Positions 41,963 through 50,151 of a stretch of 64,000 nucleotides of DNA are shown here, in pieces. The stretch is from Vulcanimicrobiota bacterium. GTDB taxonomy: Bacteria > Vulcanimicrobiota > Vulcanimicrobiia > Vulcanimicrobiales > Vulcanimicrobiaceae. Made by a program: the position numbers and the translations under genes. The notes beneath the pieces were generated by a model. That model was not told the origin of the DNA. It ran no database searches and saw nothing but the letters and a program-made list of their open reading frames with translations. Position 1 is the stretch's first letter, and the number at the start of each line of letters is the position of its first letter. The stretch is taken from NCBI GenBank assembly GCA_003168375.1, contig PMSI01000001.1:744001-808000 (forward strand), in the 5' to 3' direction.

Positions 41963-43275
41963 TCTGCCTGGGGCTTTCGCACCACACCGCGCCGGTCGAG
42001 GTCCGCGAGCGGCACGCCTTCCCGCCGCATCGCATGGGCGAGGCGCTCATCGCGCTGCGCGACTACGAGGCGGTGCGCGAAGCGCTCATGCTCCAGACCT
42101 GCGGCCGGCTCGAGATTTACGCCGAGCTCGAGGACTACGAGGTCGGCGTCGGCCAGCTGAAGTCGTTCTTGGGCAACTTCCGGCATGGCGACGTCTCCGA
42201 CATGGACTCGTACATGTACACGCTGCTGGGGACGCAGGCGATCGAGCACGTGTTCCGGGTCAGCACCGGGCTCGACTCGATGCTGATCGGCGAGGCGGAG
42301 ATCCTCGGCCAGGTCAAGGACGCGTACGTGCAGGCGCAGCGTGCGCGCTCGCTCGGCAAGACGCTCCACACGCTGTTCCGCGCCGCGCTCGAGGCCGGCA
42401 AGATCGCGCGCACGCAAACCTTCATCTCGAGCGACTCGACATCGCTCGCAACCGCGGCAGTCGCCTGCGCGAAGGAGCACGTCGGCGATCTGAACGGCAG
42501 GTCGGCGCTCATCGTCGGGGCCGGCAAGATGGGCGCGCTCGCCGCGCGCCGCTTGAAAGCCGAGGGCGCGAGCGCCATCGTGCTGCTCAACCGCTCCCAC
42601 AAGCGCGCCCAGCACGTCGCCGACGAGCTCGGCGAGATCGCGCGCAGCGCCGAGATGCCCGGTCTGGTCGACGCGCTCAAAGCCGCGGACGTCGTGGTGA
42701 CCTCGACCGGCGCGTCGCACTTCGTCCTCACGCCCGGGAATCTCGCCGAGGCGATGCTCGCGCGTCCGGACCGCCCGCTTTTCATCGTCGACATCGCGGT
42801 GCCGCGCGACGTCGATCCCGATGCGGCTCGCATCCCGGGCGTTGGCATCGTCGACGTGGACGCGCTCAAGGACGTCGTCGACATCACGCTCGAGAAGCGC
42901 CGCGAGGCGATCCCGCTGGTCGAAGAGATCATCGCCGCGCACGTCGAGCGCTTCCAGCAGTGGTATCAGTCGCGGGTCGCGATCCCGGTGATCGCGTCGC
43001 TGACGCAAAAGGCCGAGTCGATTCGCGAAGCCGAGCTCGAGCGGCTCTTCGCACGCGTCCCCGAGCTGACCGAACGCCAGCGCATGCTGATCACCGGCGC
43101 GTCGCTCACGATCGTTTCGAAGCTGCTGCACAGCGCGATCGTCCGCATCCGCGACAAAGCCGTCGAGAACCGCGCCGAGGCGCTGACGCACGCGAAGATG
43201 CTCGACGAGCTGTTCGAGCTGCAAGCGCCGGCCGAAGATGCGGCCTTCGCGACGACCCCGCCGCCGCAAGAGTAG
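41953..43275 (+). CDS. hemA: Glutamyl-tRNA reductase
   Basis: First C5-pathway enzyme: reduces glutamyl-tRNA with NADPH to glutamate-1-semialdehyde. 440 residues. CLGLSHHTAPVEVRERHAF opens it; the catalytic Cys is in LQTCGRLEIYAELEDY, where Gly replaces the usual Asn of TCNR. STGLDSMLIGEAEILGQVKD and the NADPH loop VGAGKMGALAARRL follow. GTG 41953 overlaps hemL by 10 bases. The stop overlaps the start of cobA-hemD by one base. Confidence 0.94.
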   Translation: MPLVCLGLSHHTAPVEVRERHAFPPHRMGEALIALRDYEAVREALMLQTCGRLEIYAELEDYEVGVGQLKSFLGNFRHGDVSDMDSYMYTLLGTQAIEHVFRVSTGLDSMLIGEAEILGQVKDAYVQAQRARSLGKTLHTLFRAALEAGKIARTQTFISSDSTSLATAAVACAKEHVGDLNGRSALIVGAGKMGALAARRLKAEGASAIVLLNRSHKRAQHVADELGEIARSAEMPGLVDALKAADVVVTSTGASHFVLTPGNLAEAMLARPDRPLFIVDIAVPRDVDPDAARIPGVGIVDVDALKDVVDITLEKRREAIPLVEEIIAAHVERFQQWYQSRVAIPVIASLTQKAESIREAELERLFARVPELTERQRMLITGASLTIVSKLLHSAIVRIRDKAVENRAEALTHAKMLDELFELQAPAEDAAFATTPPPQE

Positions 43276-44795
43276 TGCCCCTTCGACAAGCTCAGGACAG
43301 GCTCGGTAAGGTATGGCTCGTCGGCGCGGGTCCCGGCGATCCGGGGCTGTTGACGCTAAAGGGTGCGCGCGCACTCGCGCAGTGCGACGTGCTCGTGTAC
43401 GATTACCTGGCCTCGTCCGCGATCGTCGCGCTCGCGCCGCCCGACTGCGAGAAGATCTACGTCGGCAAGAAGGCCGGGCAGCACACGCGCAGCCAGGACG
43501 AGATCACCGCGCTGATCGTCGAGCTCGGCCGCGCCGGGAAAAAGGTCGTGCGCCTCAAGGGCGGCGACGTGTTCGTGTTCGCGCGCGGCGGCGAGGAGGC
43601 GCAGGCGCTCGCCGAAGCCGGCGTCCCGTTCGAGATCGTCCCCGGGATCACGTCGGCGATCGCCGCGCCGGCGTACGCCGGCATTCCGGTGACGCACCGC
43701 GATCACAACACCTCGCTCACGATCGCGACCGGGCACGAGGACCCGACGAAAGGTTCTTCCTCGCTCGACTTCGCCAAGCTCGCAAACCGCAAGGCGACGA
43801 CGATCTTTCTGATGGCGATGGGGAATCTCGCCGGGATCGTCGCGAAGCTGAAGGAGCACGGCCTCGAGGGCGACACGCCGGTCGGGATCGTGCACGAAGG
43901 GACGAAACCTTCGCAAGAGGTGCTGACGGCGACGCTCGACACCGTCGTCGCCGAGGTCGAACGCACGGGAATCACCGCGCCGGCGATCGTGGTGATCGGC
44001 GACGTCGTGCGCGAGCGGGAACGCATCCGCTGGTTCGACGCTCAGCCGCTGTTCGGCAAGCGCGTCCTGATCACGCGACCCGCGCATCAGGCCGACGACA
44101 TCGCGACGCGGTTGTGGGAGGCGGGCGCCGAGCCGATCGTCGCTCCGACGATCGCGATCGGGCCGCCGGACGATCTCGCGGCCGCACGCGGCGCGGTCAC
44201 GCGCGTGCGTGACTACGCGTGGGCGGTCTTCACCAGCCGCAACGCCGTCGACGCGTTCTTCGACCGGCTCGGCGAGCTCGGCCGCGACGCGCGCGCGTTC
44301 GGCGACGTGCGGATCGCGGCGATCGGACCGAAGACGGCCGAAGCGCTTGCGAACCACGGAATTCAGGTCGACCTCGTGCCGTCCGCGTTCGTGAACGAGG
44401 CCGTCGCGGCAGAGCTGCTGACGCGCACGGCGCCCGGTGACCGGATCCTCGTCTATCGCGCGCAAGACGCGCGCGAGGTGCTCCCCGAGACGCTGCGCGA
44501 GCACGGCTGCCTCGTCGACGTCGTGGCCGCGTACGCGACGCGCTTCGTCGACGACGACGAGCTCGCCGAGAAAACGGGGCACGCCGACGTGGTGACGTTC
44601 ACCAGCTCGAGCACCGTCGCCGGCTTCGTGCACAACGTCCCGAACGCCGCGACGGTGCTCGCCGCGAAGACGGTCGCCGCGATCGGGCCGATCACGGCGC
44701 AGACCGCGCGCGACGCCGGGATCCGCGTCGACGTCGTAGCCGGCGAGTTCACGGTCGACGGGTTGCTGCGCGCGCTGAGCGCGGCCGCCGTCTGA
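43275..44795 (+). CDS. cobA-hemD: CobA-HemD fusion: uroporphyrinogen-III methyltransferase/synthase
   Basis: Protein of 506 residues. N-terminal SUMT: VWLVGAGPGDPGLLTLKGA, VRLKGGDVFVFARGGEE, VPGITSAIAAPAYAGIPVTH, about residues 12-250; it makes precorrin-2 for sirohaem. C-terminal HemD: FGKRVLITRPAHQADDIATR, VFTSRNAVDAFF, VVTFTSSSTVAGF, about 258-500; it closes the uroporphyrinogen ring. The first ten residues (PLRQAQDRLG) come from the junction repeat; no other start is available. SirC for the next step is in the first operon gene. Confidence 0.94.
   Translation: MPLRQAQDRLGKVWLVGAGPGDPGLLTLKGARALAQCDVLVYDYLASSAIVALAPPDCEKIYVGKKAGQHTRSQDEITALIVELGRAGKKVVRLKGGDVFVFARGGEEAQALAEAGVPFEIVPGITSAIAAPAYAGIPVTHRDHNTSLTIATGHEDPTKGSSSLDFAKLANRKATTIFLMAMGNLAGIVAKLKEHGLEGDTPVGIVHEGTKPSQEVLTATLDTVVAEVERTGITAPAIVVIGDVVRERERIRWFDAQPLFGKRVLITRPAHQADDIATRLWEAGAEPIVAPTIAIGPPDDLAAARGAVTRVRDYAWAVFTSRNAVDAFFDRLGELGRDARAFGDVRIAAIGPKTAEALANHGIQVDLVPSAFVNEAVAAELLTRTAPGDRILVYRAQDAREVLPETLREHGCLVDVVAAYATRFVDDDELAEKTGHADVVTFTSSSTVAGFVHNVPNAATVLAAKTVAAIGPITAQTARDAGIRVDVVAGEFTVDGLLRALSAAAV
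43277..43301. repeat. Junction repeat, hemA/cobA-hemD
   Basis: GCCCCTTCGACAAGCTCAGG followed by ACAGG. It is read as LRQAQD in the N terminus of the CobA-HemD protein, the same frame as in HemL. Confidence 0.75.
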
Positions 44796-44808
44796 TCGGC
44801 GCCGCGCC

Positions 44809-45672
44809 GTGCACCCGCGCGATCTCGCGATCGGTGCCGCGTTCGCGGGCGCGATCGCGCTCATCGCTTGGCGCGCGCGCGCGCTGACGCCGAGCGGAGC
44901 CGTCGCGGCGTTCGCCGTCGGCGCTTTGACGTACGCGAGCGGAACGCTCGGCTTCACGCTCGTCCTGTTGGCGTTCTTCGTCCCGTCGGTCGGGCTTTCG
45001 CGCTTCGGCCGCGCGCGTAAACGAGAGCTCGTCGACATCGGGAAGCACGGCGCGCGCGATGCGCTGCAGGTGCTCGCGAACGGCGGGGTCGCGACCGTCT
45101 GCGCGGTCGCCTGGGCGTTCACGCACGACCCGCGCTGGGCGTTCGCGTTCGCCGGCGCGTACGCGGCCGCGACGGCCGACACCTGGGCGACGGAGATCGG
45201 CACGCTGGCAAAGCGTCAGCCGCGCTCGATCCTGACACTGCGTCCGGTCGCGACCGGGCTCTCGGGAGGGATCACACTGCCCGGCACGCTGGCCGAGTTC
45301 GCCGGAGCGTTCTGGATCGGCGTGATGGGGACTGTCGGGATCGTGCTGGCGTACGTGCTCGGCTCGTTCGACTTCGGGTGGTCTTTCTCGCAGGCGCCCA
45401 CAGTCGTCACGGCGCCGGTCCTCGCGCTGTTCGCGGTGCCGGTGGCCGGCATCGCCGGCGCCACCCTCGATTCGGTTCTCGGCGCGACAGCGCAAGAGCT
45501 CCGGCACTGCGACGCCTGCGATCGCACCTGCGAAACCGACCCACACGTCTGCGGCAACCGCACGCGCCGGGTTCGGGGGCTGCCCGGCATATCGAACGAT
45601 GTGGTGAACCTGCTCGCGACCGCGGCCGGCGCGGCCGTCGCCGCAGGGATCCTGAACGCGCTGTTCGGCTAG
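44809..45672 (+). CDS. DUF92 family integral membrane protein
   Basis: Protein of 287 residues with six or seven helices. LTPSGAVAAFAVGALTYASG, the conserved AAATADTWATEIGTLAKRQPRS (in two parts ATADTWATEIG and AKRQPRS) and GISNDVVNLLATAAGAA are typical of DUF92, whose plant member VTE6 is a phytyl-phosphate kinase. A four-Cys loop (CDACDRTCETDPHVC) before the last helix is unusual. GTG start 13 bases after cobA-hemD. Confidence 0.83.
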   Translation: MHPRDLAIGAAFAGAIALIAWRARALTPSGAVAAFAVGALTYASGTLGFTLVLLAFFVPSVGLSRFGRARKRELVDIGKHGARDALQVLANGGVATVCAVAWAFTHDPRWAFAFAGAYAAATADTWATEIGTLAKRQPRSILTLRPVATGLSGGITLPGTLAEFAGAFWIGVMGTVGIVLAYVLGSFDFGWSFSQAPTVVTAPVLALFAVPVAGIAGATLDSVLGATAQELRHCDACDRTCETDPHVCGNRTRRVRGLPGISNDVVNLLATAAGAAVAAGILNALFG

Positions 45673-45756
45673 CCGCAACCCGATGCAAGTGGCGAAACCG
45701 ACCTCGGTCGGCGCGTAGTCCCAACCTTCGTGCGACGATCCGTCGTACCACATCAT

Positions 45757-47313
45757 ATGGCAACCGAGCTCATCAAAGACCGAGACGTCAGCGAGCACGG
45801 CGCCCGGCTGATCCTGATCACGCTCGGGATCATCGCCGCGACGCTGATGCAGACACTCGACTCGACGATCGTCAACGTCGCGCTGCCGACGATCCAAGGC
45901 AACCTCGGCGCAACGCAGGAGCAAGGCGCCTGGGTCGTCACGGGCTACATCATCTCGGCGGTGATCGTCATCCCGCTCACGCCCTGGCTGCAAGCGCGCT
46001 TTGGCCGCCGCCAGTACTATTCGGTCGCGATCATCGGCTTTACGATCGCCTCCGTGCTGTGCGGGCTCGCCGGCTCGATCGACCAGCTCGTCCTCTACCG
46101 CATCCTCCAGGGACTGTTCGGCGGCGGACTCATCGCGACCGGACAGGCATCGCTGCGCGACACCTTTCCGCGCCATCTGCTCGGCGCGTCGCAGGCCGTC
46201 TTCGCCCTCGGCGCGATCGTCGGCCCGTCGGTCGGTCCCACCGTCGGCGGCTGGCTGACCGACAACTACTCCTGGAACTGGGTGTTCTTCATCAACATCG
46301 TTCCGGGGATTTTCGCCGCGACCGTCGTGCTGACGATGATGCGCAATCCGTCCGATCCCAAACCGATCCCCGTCGACGCACTCGGCCTCGGTTTGCTGGC
46401 GCTCGGTCTCGGTTCGCTGCAGTACATCCTCGACGAGGGGCAGCGCAACGACTGGTTGGACGCGCCGATCATCCGGGTACTCGCGTTCACGGCCGTCGCG
46501 GGACTCGCGGCGTTCATCTGCTGGGAGCTGTGGGGGACGAAGCGCCCGATCGTCGATCTGCGCGCGTTCAAGTATCGCGCGATCGCGGCGGGCAGCGCGC
46601 TCGGCTTCGCGATCGGGTCGGTGCTGTTCGGTGCGACGGTGATCTTGCCGCAGTACGTTCAGAGCATCCTGGGCTTCACGGCGACGCTCTCGGGCGAGCT
46701 CATCTTCGTCCGCGCGGCGTTCATCGCGCTGCTGACGCCGTTCATCGCTCGCCTCGCCGGAAGCGGGAAGGTCGACACGCGCATCCTGCTCGTCATCGGA
46801 TTCACGCTGATCGGCGTCAGCCAGATCTGGCTCGGCTACATCACCACCTCGCAGAACGACTTCAACTCGCTGCTCGGCCCGGCGATCATGGCCGGGATCG
46901 GCTTGGCGATGCTCTTCGTGCCGATCTCGATCGCGGTGATGGGCGCGGTCCCGCAGGAGGTCGTTCCAAAAGCAGCCGCGTTTCAGTCGCTCTCGCTGCA
47001 GCTCGGCGGTTCGTTTTCCACGGCAGCGCTGATCACGCTGCTCGCGCGCCGGAACGCGTTCCACCAGAGCGTCCTCGCGCAGACCGCGACGCCCGACAAC
47101 ACCGCGCTGCAGATCCTGATCCAGCAGACGCACAGCGCGAGCGCCGCGATCGCCAACCTCTACCAGCAGATACTGACGCAGGCGGGGGTAATGGCGTACG
47201 CGGATGCGCAGTGGGCGCTCGGGGCGCTCACGTTCTTCCTGCTGCCGCTGGTGTTCGTCTTGCCGCGCCGCCGCAAAGGCGACACAACCCCGGTGGAAAT
47301 TCCGGCCGAGTAG
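45757..47313 (+). CDS. DHA2-family MFS drug exporter (EmrB/QacA type)
   Basis: Protein of 518 residues, 14 helices. TLDSTIVNVALPTIQGNLGA is the DHA2 N terminus (motif D1); QARFGRRQYY is motif A; GLFGGGLIATGQASLRD and GPSVGPTVGGWLTDNYSW are motif C region. It exports drugs with protons. ATG 45757 is used, GTG 45730 would add 9 residues. A partly symmetric sequence GTGCGACGA/TCGTACCAC lies just upstream and could bind a repressor, but two mismatches make this weak. Confidence 0.87.
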   Translation: MATELIKDRDVSEHGARLILITLGIIAATLMQTLDSTIVNVALPTIQGNLGATQEQGAWVVTGYIISAVIVIPLTPWLQARFGRRQYYSVAIIGFTIASVLCGLAGSIDQLVLYRILQGLFGGGLIATGQASLRDTFPRHLLGASQAVFALGAIVGPSVGPTVGGWLTDNYSWNWVFFINIVPGIFAATVVLTMMRNPSDPKPIPVDALGLGLLALGLGSLQYILDEGQRNDWLDAPIIRVLAFTAVAGLAAFICWELWGTKRPIVDLRAFKYRAIAAGSALGFAIGSVLFGATVILPQYVQSILGFTATLSGELIFVRAAFIALLTPFIARLAGSGKVDTRILLVIGFTLIGVSQIWLGYITTSQNDFNSLLGPAIMAGIGLAMLFVPISIAVMGAVPQEVVPKAAAFQSLSLQLGGSFSTAALITLLARRNAFHQSVLAQTATPDNTALQILIQQTHSASAAIANLYQQILTQAGVMAYADAQWALGALTFFLLPLVFVLPRRRKGDTTPVEIPAE

Positions 47314-47331
47314 GCCTCAGCCGACGCGACG

Positions 47332-47592
47332 CTACGCGGTCGCTTTCGCGCCGTACTTCTTGTCGAGGTACGGGATGATGTCGTCGTCGTCGTCGAGGAT
47401 GACGTCGCCGTCGACGAGCACCGGGATCGACGTCTGACCGGAGACTTCTTTCACGACGTCACGCTGCGCGTGCGAGTGCGGTACGTTCACCGTCTTGTAG
47501 TCGAGCAAGAGATCCGTCAGCTTCTTGCGCACTCGCGCGCAGTACGGACACCACTCGGCTTGATACAGGACCATGTCGGTTTCTCGACCCAT
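47332..47592 (-). CDS. Glutaredoxin
   Basis: Thioredoxin-fold protein of 86 residues with CPYC in YQAEWCPYCARVRKKL and the TSIPVLVDGDVILDDDDDII region (TSIPVLVDG plus acidic run). It resembles the glutaredoxin-like GST N-domain group. ATG 47592 has GGAG 6 bases upstream; the longer frame to 47706 would overlap the divergent TonB-like gene. Confidence 0.86.
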   Translation of the reverse strand: MGRETDMVLYQAEWCPYCARVRKKLTDLLLDYKTVNVPHSHAQRDVVKEVSGQTSIPVLVDGDVILDDDDDIIPYLDKKYGAKATA

Positions 47593-47665
47593 CGTCTCTC
47601 CAGGACCGCGACGGGTGAAAAAGGTTGCGCGCGCGCCGGTGTCGGAGTTCCGGGCAACCACAGCG

Positions 47666-48409
47666 ATGCTTGCCACCGCCCCCCCGACCCCTCGCCGTGA
47701 CCGCATCGCGATCGCCGGCTCGATCGCGATTCATCTCTGCGTGCTGGCGGCCGCCCTGGTCGTGATTCCTCGCACGACGTTCCCGGTGGACGACCCCGAC
47801 GAACGCGTGCTCCTGAGCAGCATCGTGCGCGTCGAGCACCGGCCTGTGGCGAGCACCGCACGAGGCCGCAAGGCGATCGCCGCAGCAGCGCCGGAGCAGC
47901 ATGGGCCGCTGCCGGTGATCCACGCGGCGGTCGCGACCGAACATGCGGCAAGGCAACTCGTGGTCGCGGCGGAACACCGCGCCGGCATCGCGCCGGCGAC
48001 GGTACCCGTGCGACGCCGCGAAGTGAAGCCGGTCGTGGCGAGGGAGGTCGCAGCGCTTGCGCCGGCGGCGGCGCCGGTCGCCGAATCCGCCGCGACCAGC
48101 GCTTCCGTCGCGTCGCCGGCGCCGAGTCCCGTCGTGGCACAGCACGAGGAAGGGATCGGCAACTTCGGCGAGACCTATCCCGCGTCGATCGAACCGTCGG
48201 CCCGCGGCCCGCTCTTGGCGGGCGCAAGCGGCATCACGGTGCGCATCGCGGTCGACGAGAACGGCCGCGCGACGACGATCGAGTTCCTGCGCGGCCCGGC
48301 CGACGCAGCGCTCCGTGACGAACTTCGCACGCGGCTGCTCGCCGCGCACTTCATCCCCGCCGCCTGCAACGGACTCCGCTGCGCCGGAACGCTGGAGCTG
48401 CGAAACTAG
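47666..48409 (+). CDS. TonB-like energy transducer
   Basis: Protein of 247 residues. One N-terminal membrane helix (IAIAGSIAIHLCVLAAALVV), an Ala/Pro/Val-rich periplasmic spacer of about 110 residues, and a C-terminal TonB-like domain (GITVRIAVDENGRATTIEFL ... LRTRLLAAHFIPAACNGLRC). TonB couples inner-membrane energy to outer-membrane receptors; the ExbB/D partners are not in the window. Its stop shares a CTAG palindrome with the stop of the convergent gene. Confidence 0.75.
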   Translation: MLATAPPTPRRDRIAIAGSIAIHLCVLAAALVVIPRTTFPVDDPDERVLLSSIVRVEHRPVASTARGRKAIAAAAPEQHGPLPVIHAAVATEHAARQLVVAAEHRAGIAPATVPVRRREVKPVVAREVAALAPAAAPVAESAATSASVASPAPSPVVAQHEEGIGNFGETYPASIEPSARGPLLAGASGITVRIAVDENGRATTIEFLRGPADAALRDELRTRLLAAHFIPAACNGLRCAGTLELRN

Positions 48410-48987
48410 CGCACGATTCGGCCGAGCGACGAGCGTGGCGTCCGGCACATGACAAACGGATCGAAGCCGCCGGTAACGGGCGCCCAGGTCGCATCGTGCA
48501 GGCCGTCGACGGCGTTCTCGACGACGATCTCGGCGTTGTAGGAGAACTGCCGATCGGCAGCGCCGACCGGCTCCTCGATCGCGATCTGCGCGGTCGTACC
48601 GGCACGTCGCACGGCGAGCCGGCGTTCCGACATTGGCGGGTCTTTGCTACTGTCACGGTAGATGTGCGGTGCGTAGAAGCGCGGCGTCGCGATGCGCGCG
48701 ACGAGATGCTCGAACACGTCACCACCGAGCGGCGCCAGCTCCCGCGAGGTCTGGAATGAACCGCTCGTCGCGTCACCGTAGTCGCGCGTCACGCGCACGA
48801 CGCCCGTCGGGGTGAAGACATAGCCGACGAGGCGGTGCGGCGCCGGGTCTGCGCTCCGCACGCGACAGTCGACGCGGACGACCGCGGTGACGTCGTTCGG
48901 CGTCGCGGCATCCGCGGCTGGCGCCGCAAATGCCAGCAGCGCGACGAGCGCGGCGCCGCGAGCCGCTAGCGCTTCTCGATGTCGAAT
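48406..48987 (-). CDS. Secreted hypothetical protein lacking a canonical start
   Basis: A hydrophobic signal peptide is clear (ARGAALVALLAFAAPAADA) followed by a mature part of about 160 residues with VDCRVRSADPAPHRLVGYVF and a C-terminal CRTPRSSLGRIVR. No ATG, GTG or TTG exists in frame between 49302 and the signal peptide. ATT at 48985-48987 or CTA at 48969 would be the only starts near it; no ribosome site is evident. It lies directly downstream of, and overlaps, the Ldh2 gene end. A frameshift or sequencing error is an alternative. Confidence 0.5.
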   Translation of the reverse strand: MRHREALAARGAALVALLAFAAPAADAATPNDVTAVVRVDCRVRSADPAPHRLVGYVFTPTGVVRVTRDYGDATSGSFQTSRELAPLGGDVFEHLVARIATPRFYAPHIYRDSSKDPPMSERRLAVRRAGTTAQIAIEEPVGAADRQFSYNAEIVVENAVDGLHDATWAPVTGGFDPFVMCRTPRSSLGRIVR

Positions 48988-50063
48988 GGGATGCCGAGCT
49001 CGCCGGCGAGCCTCTCGAGGCCGTCCCAGACCTTGACGTGGACGGGGACGCCGTTCTTGCGCGCGTCGAGCGTCTTCTCGTACTCGATCTCGCCGGCGAC
49101 GTAGATGCGGTCCTGGCCGGGCGCCTTCGCTGAATCCTTGAACGCGCGCAGCTCGGTGTCCATGTCGGCCTTGAACTGCTCGGGATCGCGAAAACCGTCG
49201 ATCTTGAACGCAGCGAAGAAGTGCGAGATGCGGCCCGGCTGCGGTGGGTCCGCGGCGACGGGGAGATCCTTGCCGAACGCGCCGCCGGAGAGCACGCCGC
49301 ACAGGATGTCGACCAGCAAGCCGAGTCCGTAGCCCTTGTGTCCGCCGTTGTCGACGCCGAAGCCGCCGAGCGGGAGCAGCGCGCCTTTGAGCGCGACGTT
49401 CGGGTCGCGCGTCTCGACGCCGGCGGCGTCAATCGCCCAGCCGGAGTTGAGTTGCTTGCCCTTTCGGTTGTAGACCTCGAGTTTGCCCTTCGGCACGGTG
49501 GTGGTCGCGAAGTCGAGGACGAACGCCGGCTCGTTCTTCGCGGGGATCGCGAACGCGAGCGGGTTCGTCCCGAGCAGCACGTCCTTGCCGAACGTCGGTG
49601 CGGCGAAGCGCGTGCTGTTGGTCGACGCGATCCCGATGATGTCGCGGTCGAGTGCCATCATCGCGTAGTAACCGGCGATCCCGAAGTGGTTCGAGTTCCG
49701 CACCGCGCCGAACGCCGCGCCCGTCTGGGCGGCCTTCTGCAGGACGCGTTCCATCGTGCGCTTCCCGGCCGGATGGCCCAGGCCGTTGCCGGCGTCGACC
49801 AGCACCGAGGTGGGCGTCTCGCGGACGGTCTGAATCTCCGGCTTTGCCGCGAGCTGCCCCGCCCGGATGCGGCTCACGTAGTACGCCTCCAGGCGGGCTA
49901 CGCCGTGCGACTCGATCCCGCGCATGTCGGCGGCGACCAGGACGTCGGCGACGATCGACGCGTCCTCCGGGGTGACCCCGACCTTCTCGAGCGCGGTCGA
50001 GACGAAGCGCTTGAGATCGGGCTCGGTGGAGAGCCGGTACTCGGAGGTGATCACGTCGGCCAT
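48966..50063 (-). CDS. Malate/L-lactate/ureidoglycolate dehydrogenase family (Ldh2)
   Basis: NAD(P)-dependent oxidoreductase of 365 residues. DMRGIESHGVARLEAYYVSR, VDAGNGLGHPAG, AVRNSNHFGIAGYYAMMAL and GGHKGYGLGLLVDILCGVLS are the Ldh2 fold motifs with catalytic His and Lys. Substrate is a 2-hydroxy acid but cannot be fixed by eye. ATG 50063 (GTG 50072 also possible). TATATT lies about 10 bases upstream of the start, so a short or absent leader is likely. Confidence 0.88.
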   Translation of the reverse strand: MADVITSEYRLSTEPDLKRFVSTALEKVGVTPEDASIVADVLVAADMRGIESHGVARLEAYYVSRIRAGQLAAKPEIQTVRETPTSVLVDAGNGLGHPAGKRTMERVLQKAAQTGAAFGAVRNSNHFGIAGYYAMMALDRDIIGIASTNSTRFAAPTFGKDVLLGTNPLAFAIPAKNEPAFVLDFATTTVPKGKLEVYNRKGKQLNSGWAIDAAGVETRDPNVALKGALLPLGGFGVDNGGHKGYGLGLLVDILCGVLSGGAFGKDLPVAADPPQPGRISHFFAAFKIDGFRDPEQFKADMDTELRAFKDSAKAPGQDRIYVAGEIEYEKTLDARKNGVPVHVKVWDGLERLAGELGIPFDIEKR

Positions 50064-50151
50064 AACCGCCACAATATACCGCGCAAGCCGAAAAAACCCG
50101 TAGGACGGGAGTCGGAGGACCAGGTCATCCCGAGGACTGAACCGGCCCGGG

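Noticed and set aside
45731-45752. Operator for the DHA2 exporter (GTGCGACGA/TCGTACCAC)
   Set aside because: Two mismatches in nine and no regulator gene next to it; mentioned in the gene entry only.
44749-47133. 794-codon open frame on the minus strand
   Set aside because: Antisense of DUF92 and the DHA2 exporter; only the short intergenic part at 45673-45757 looked like protein and is reported separately.
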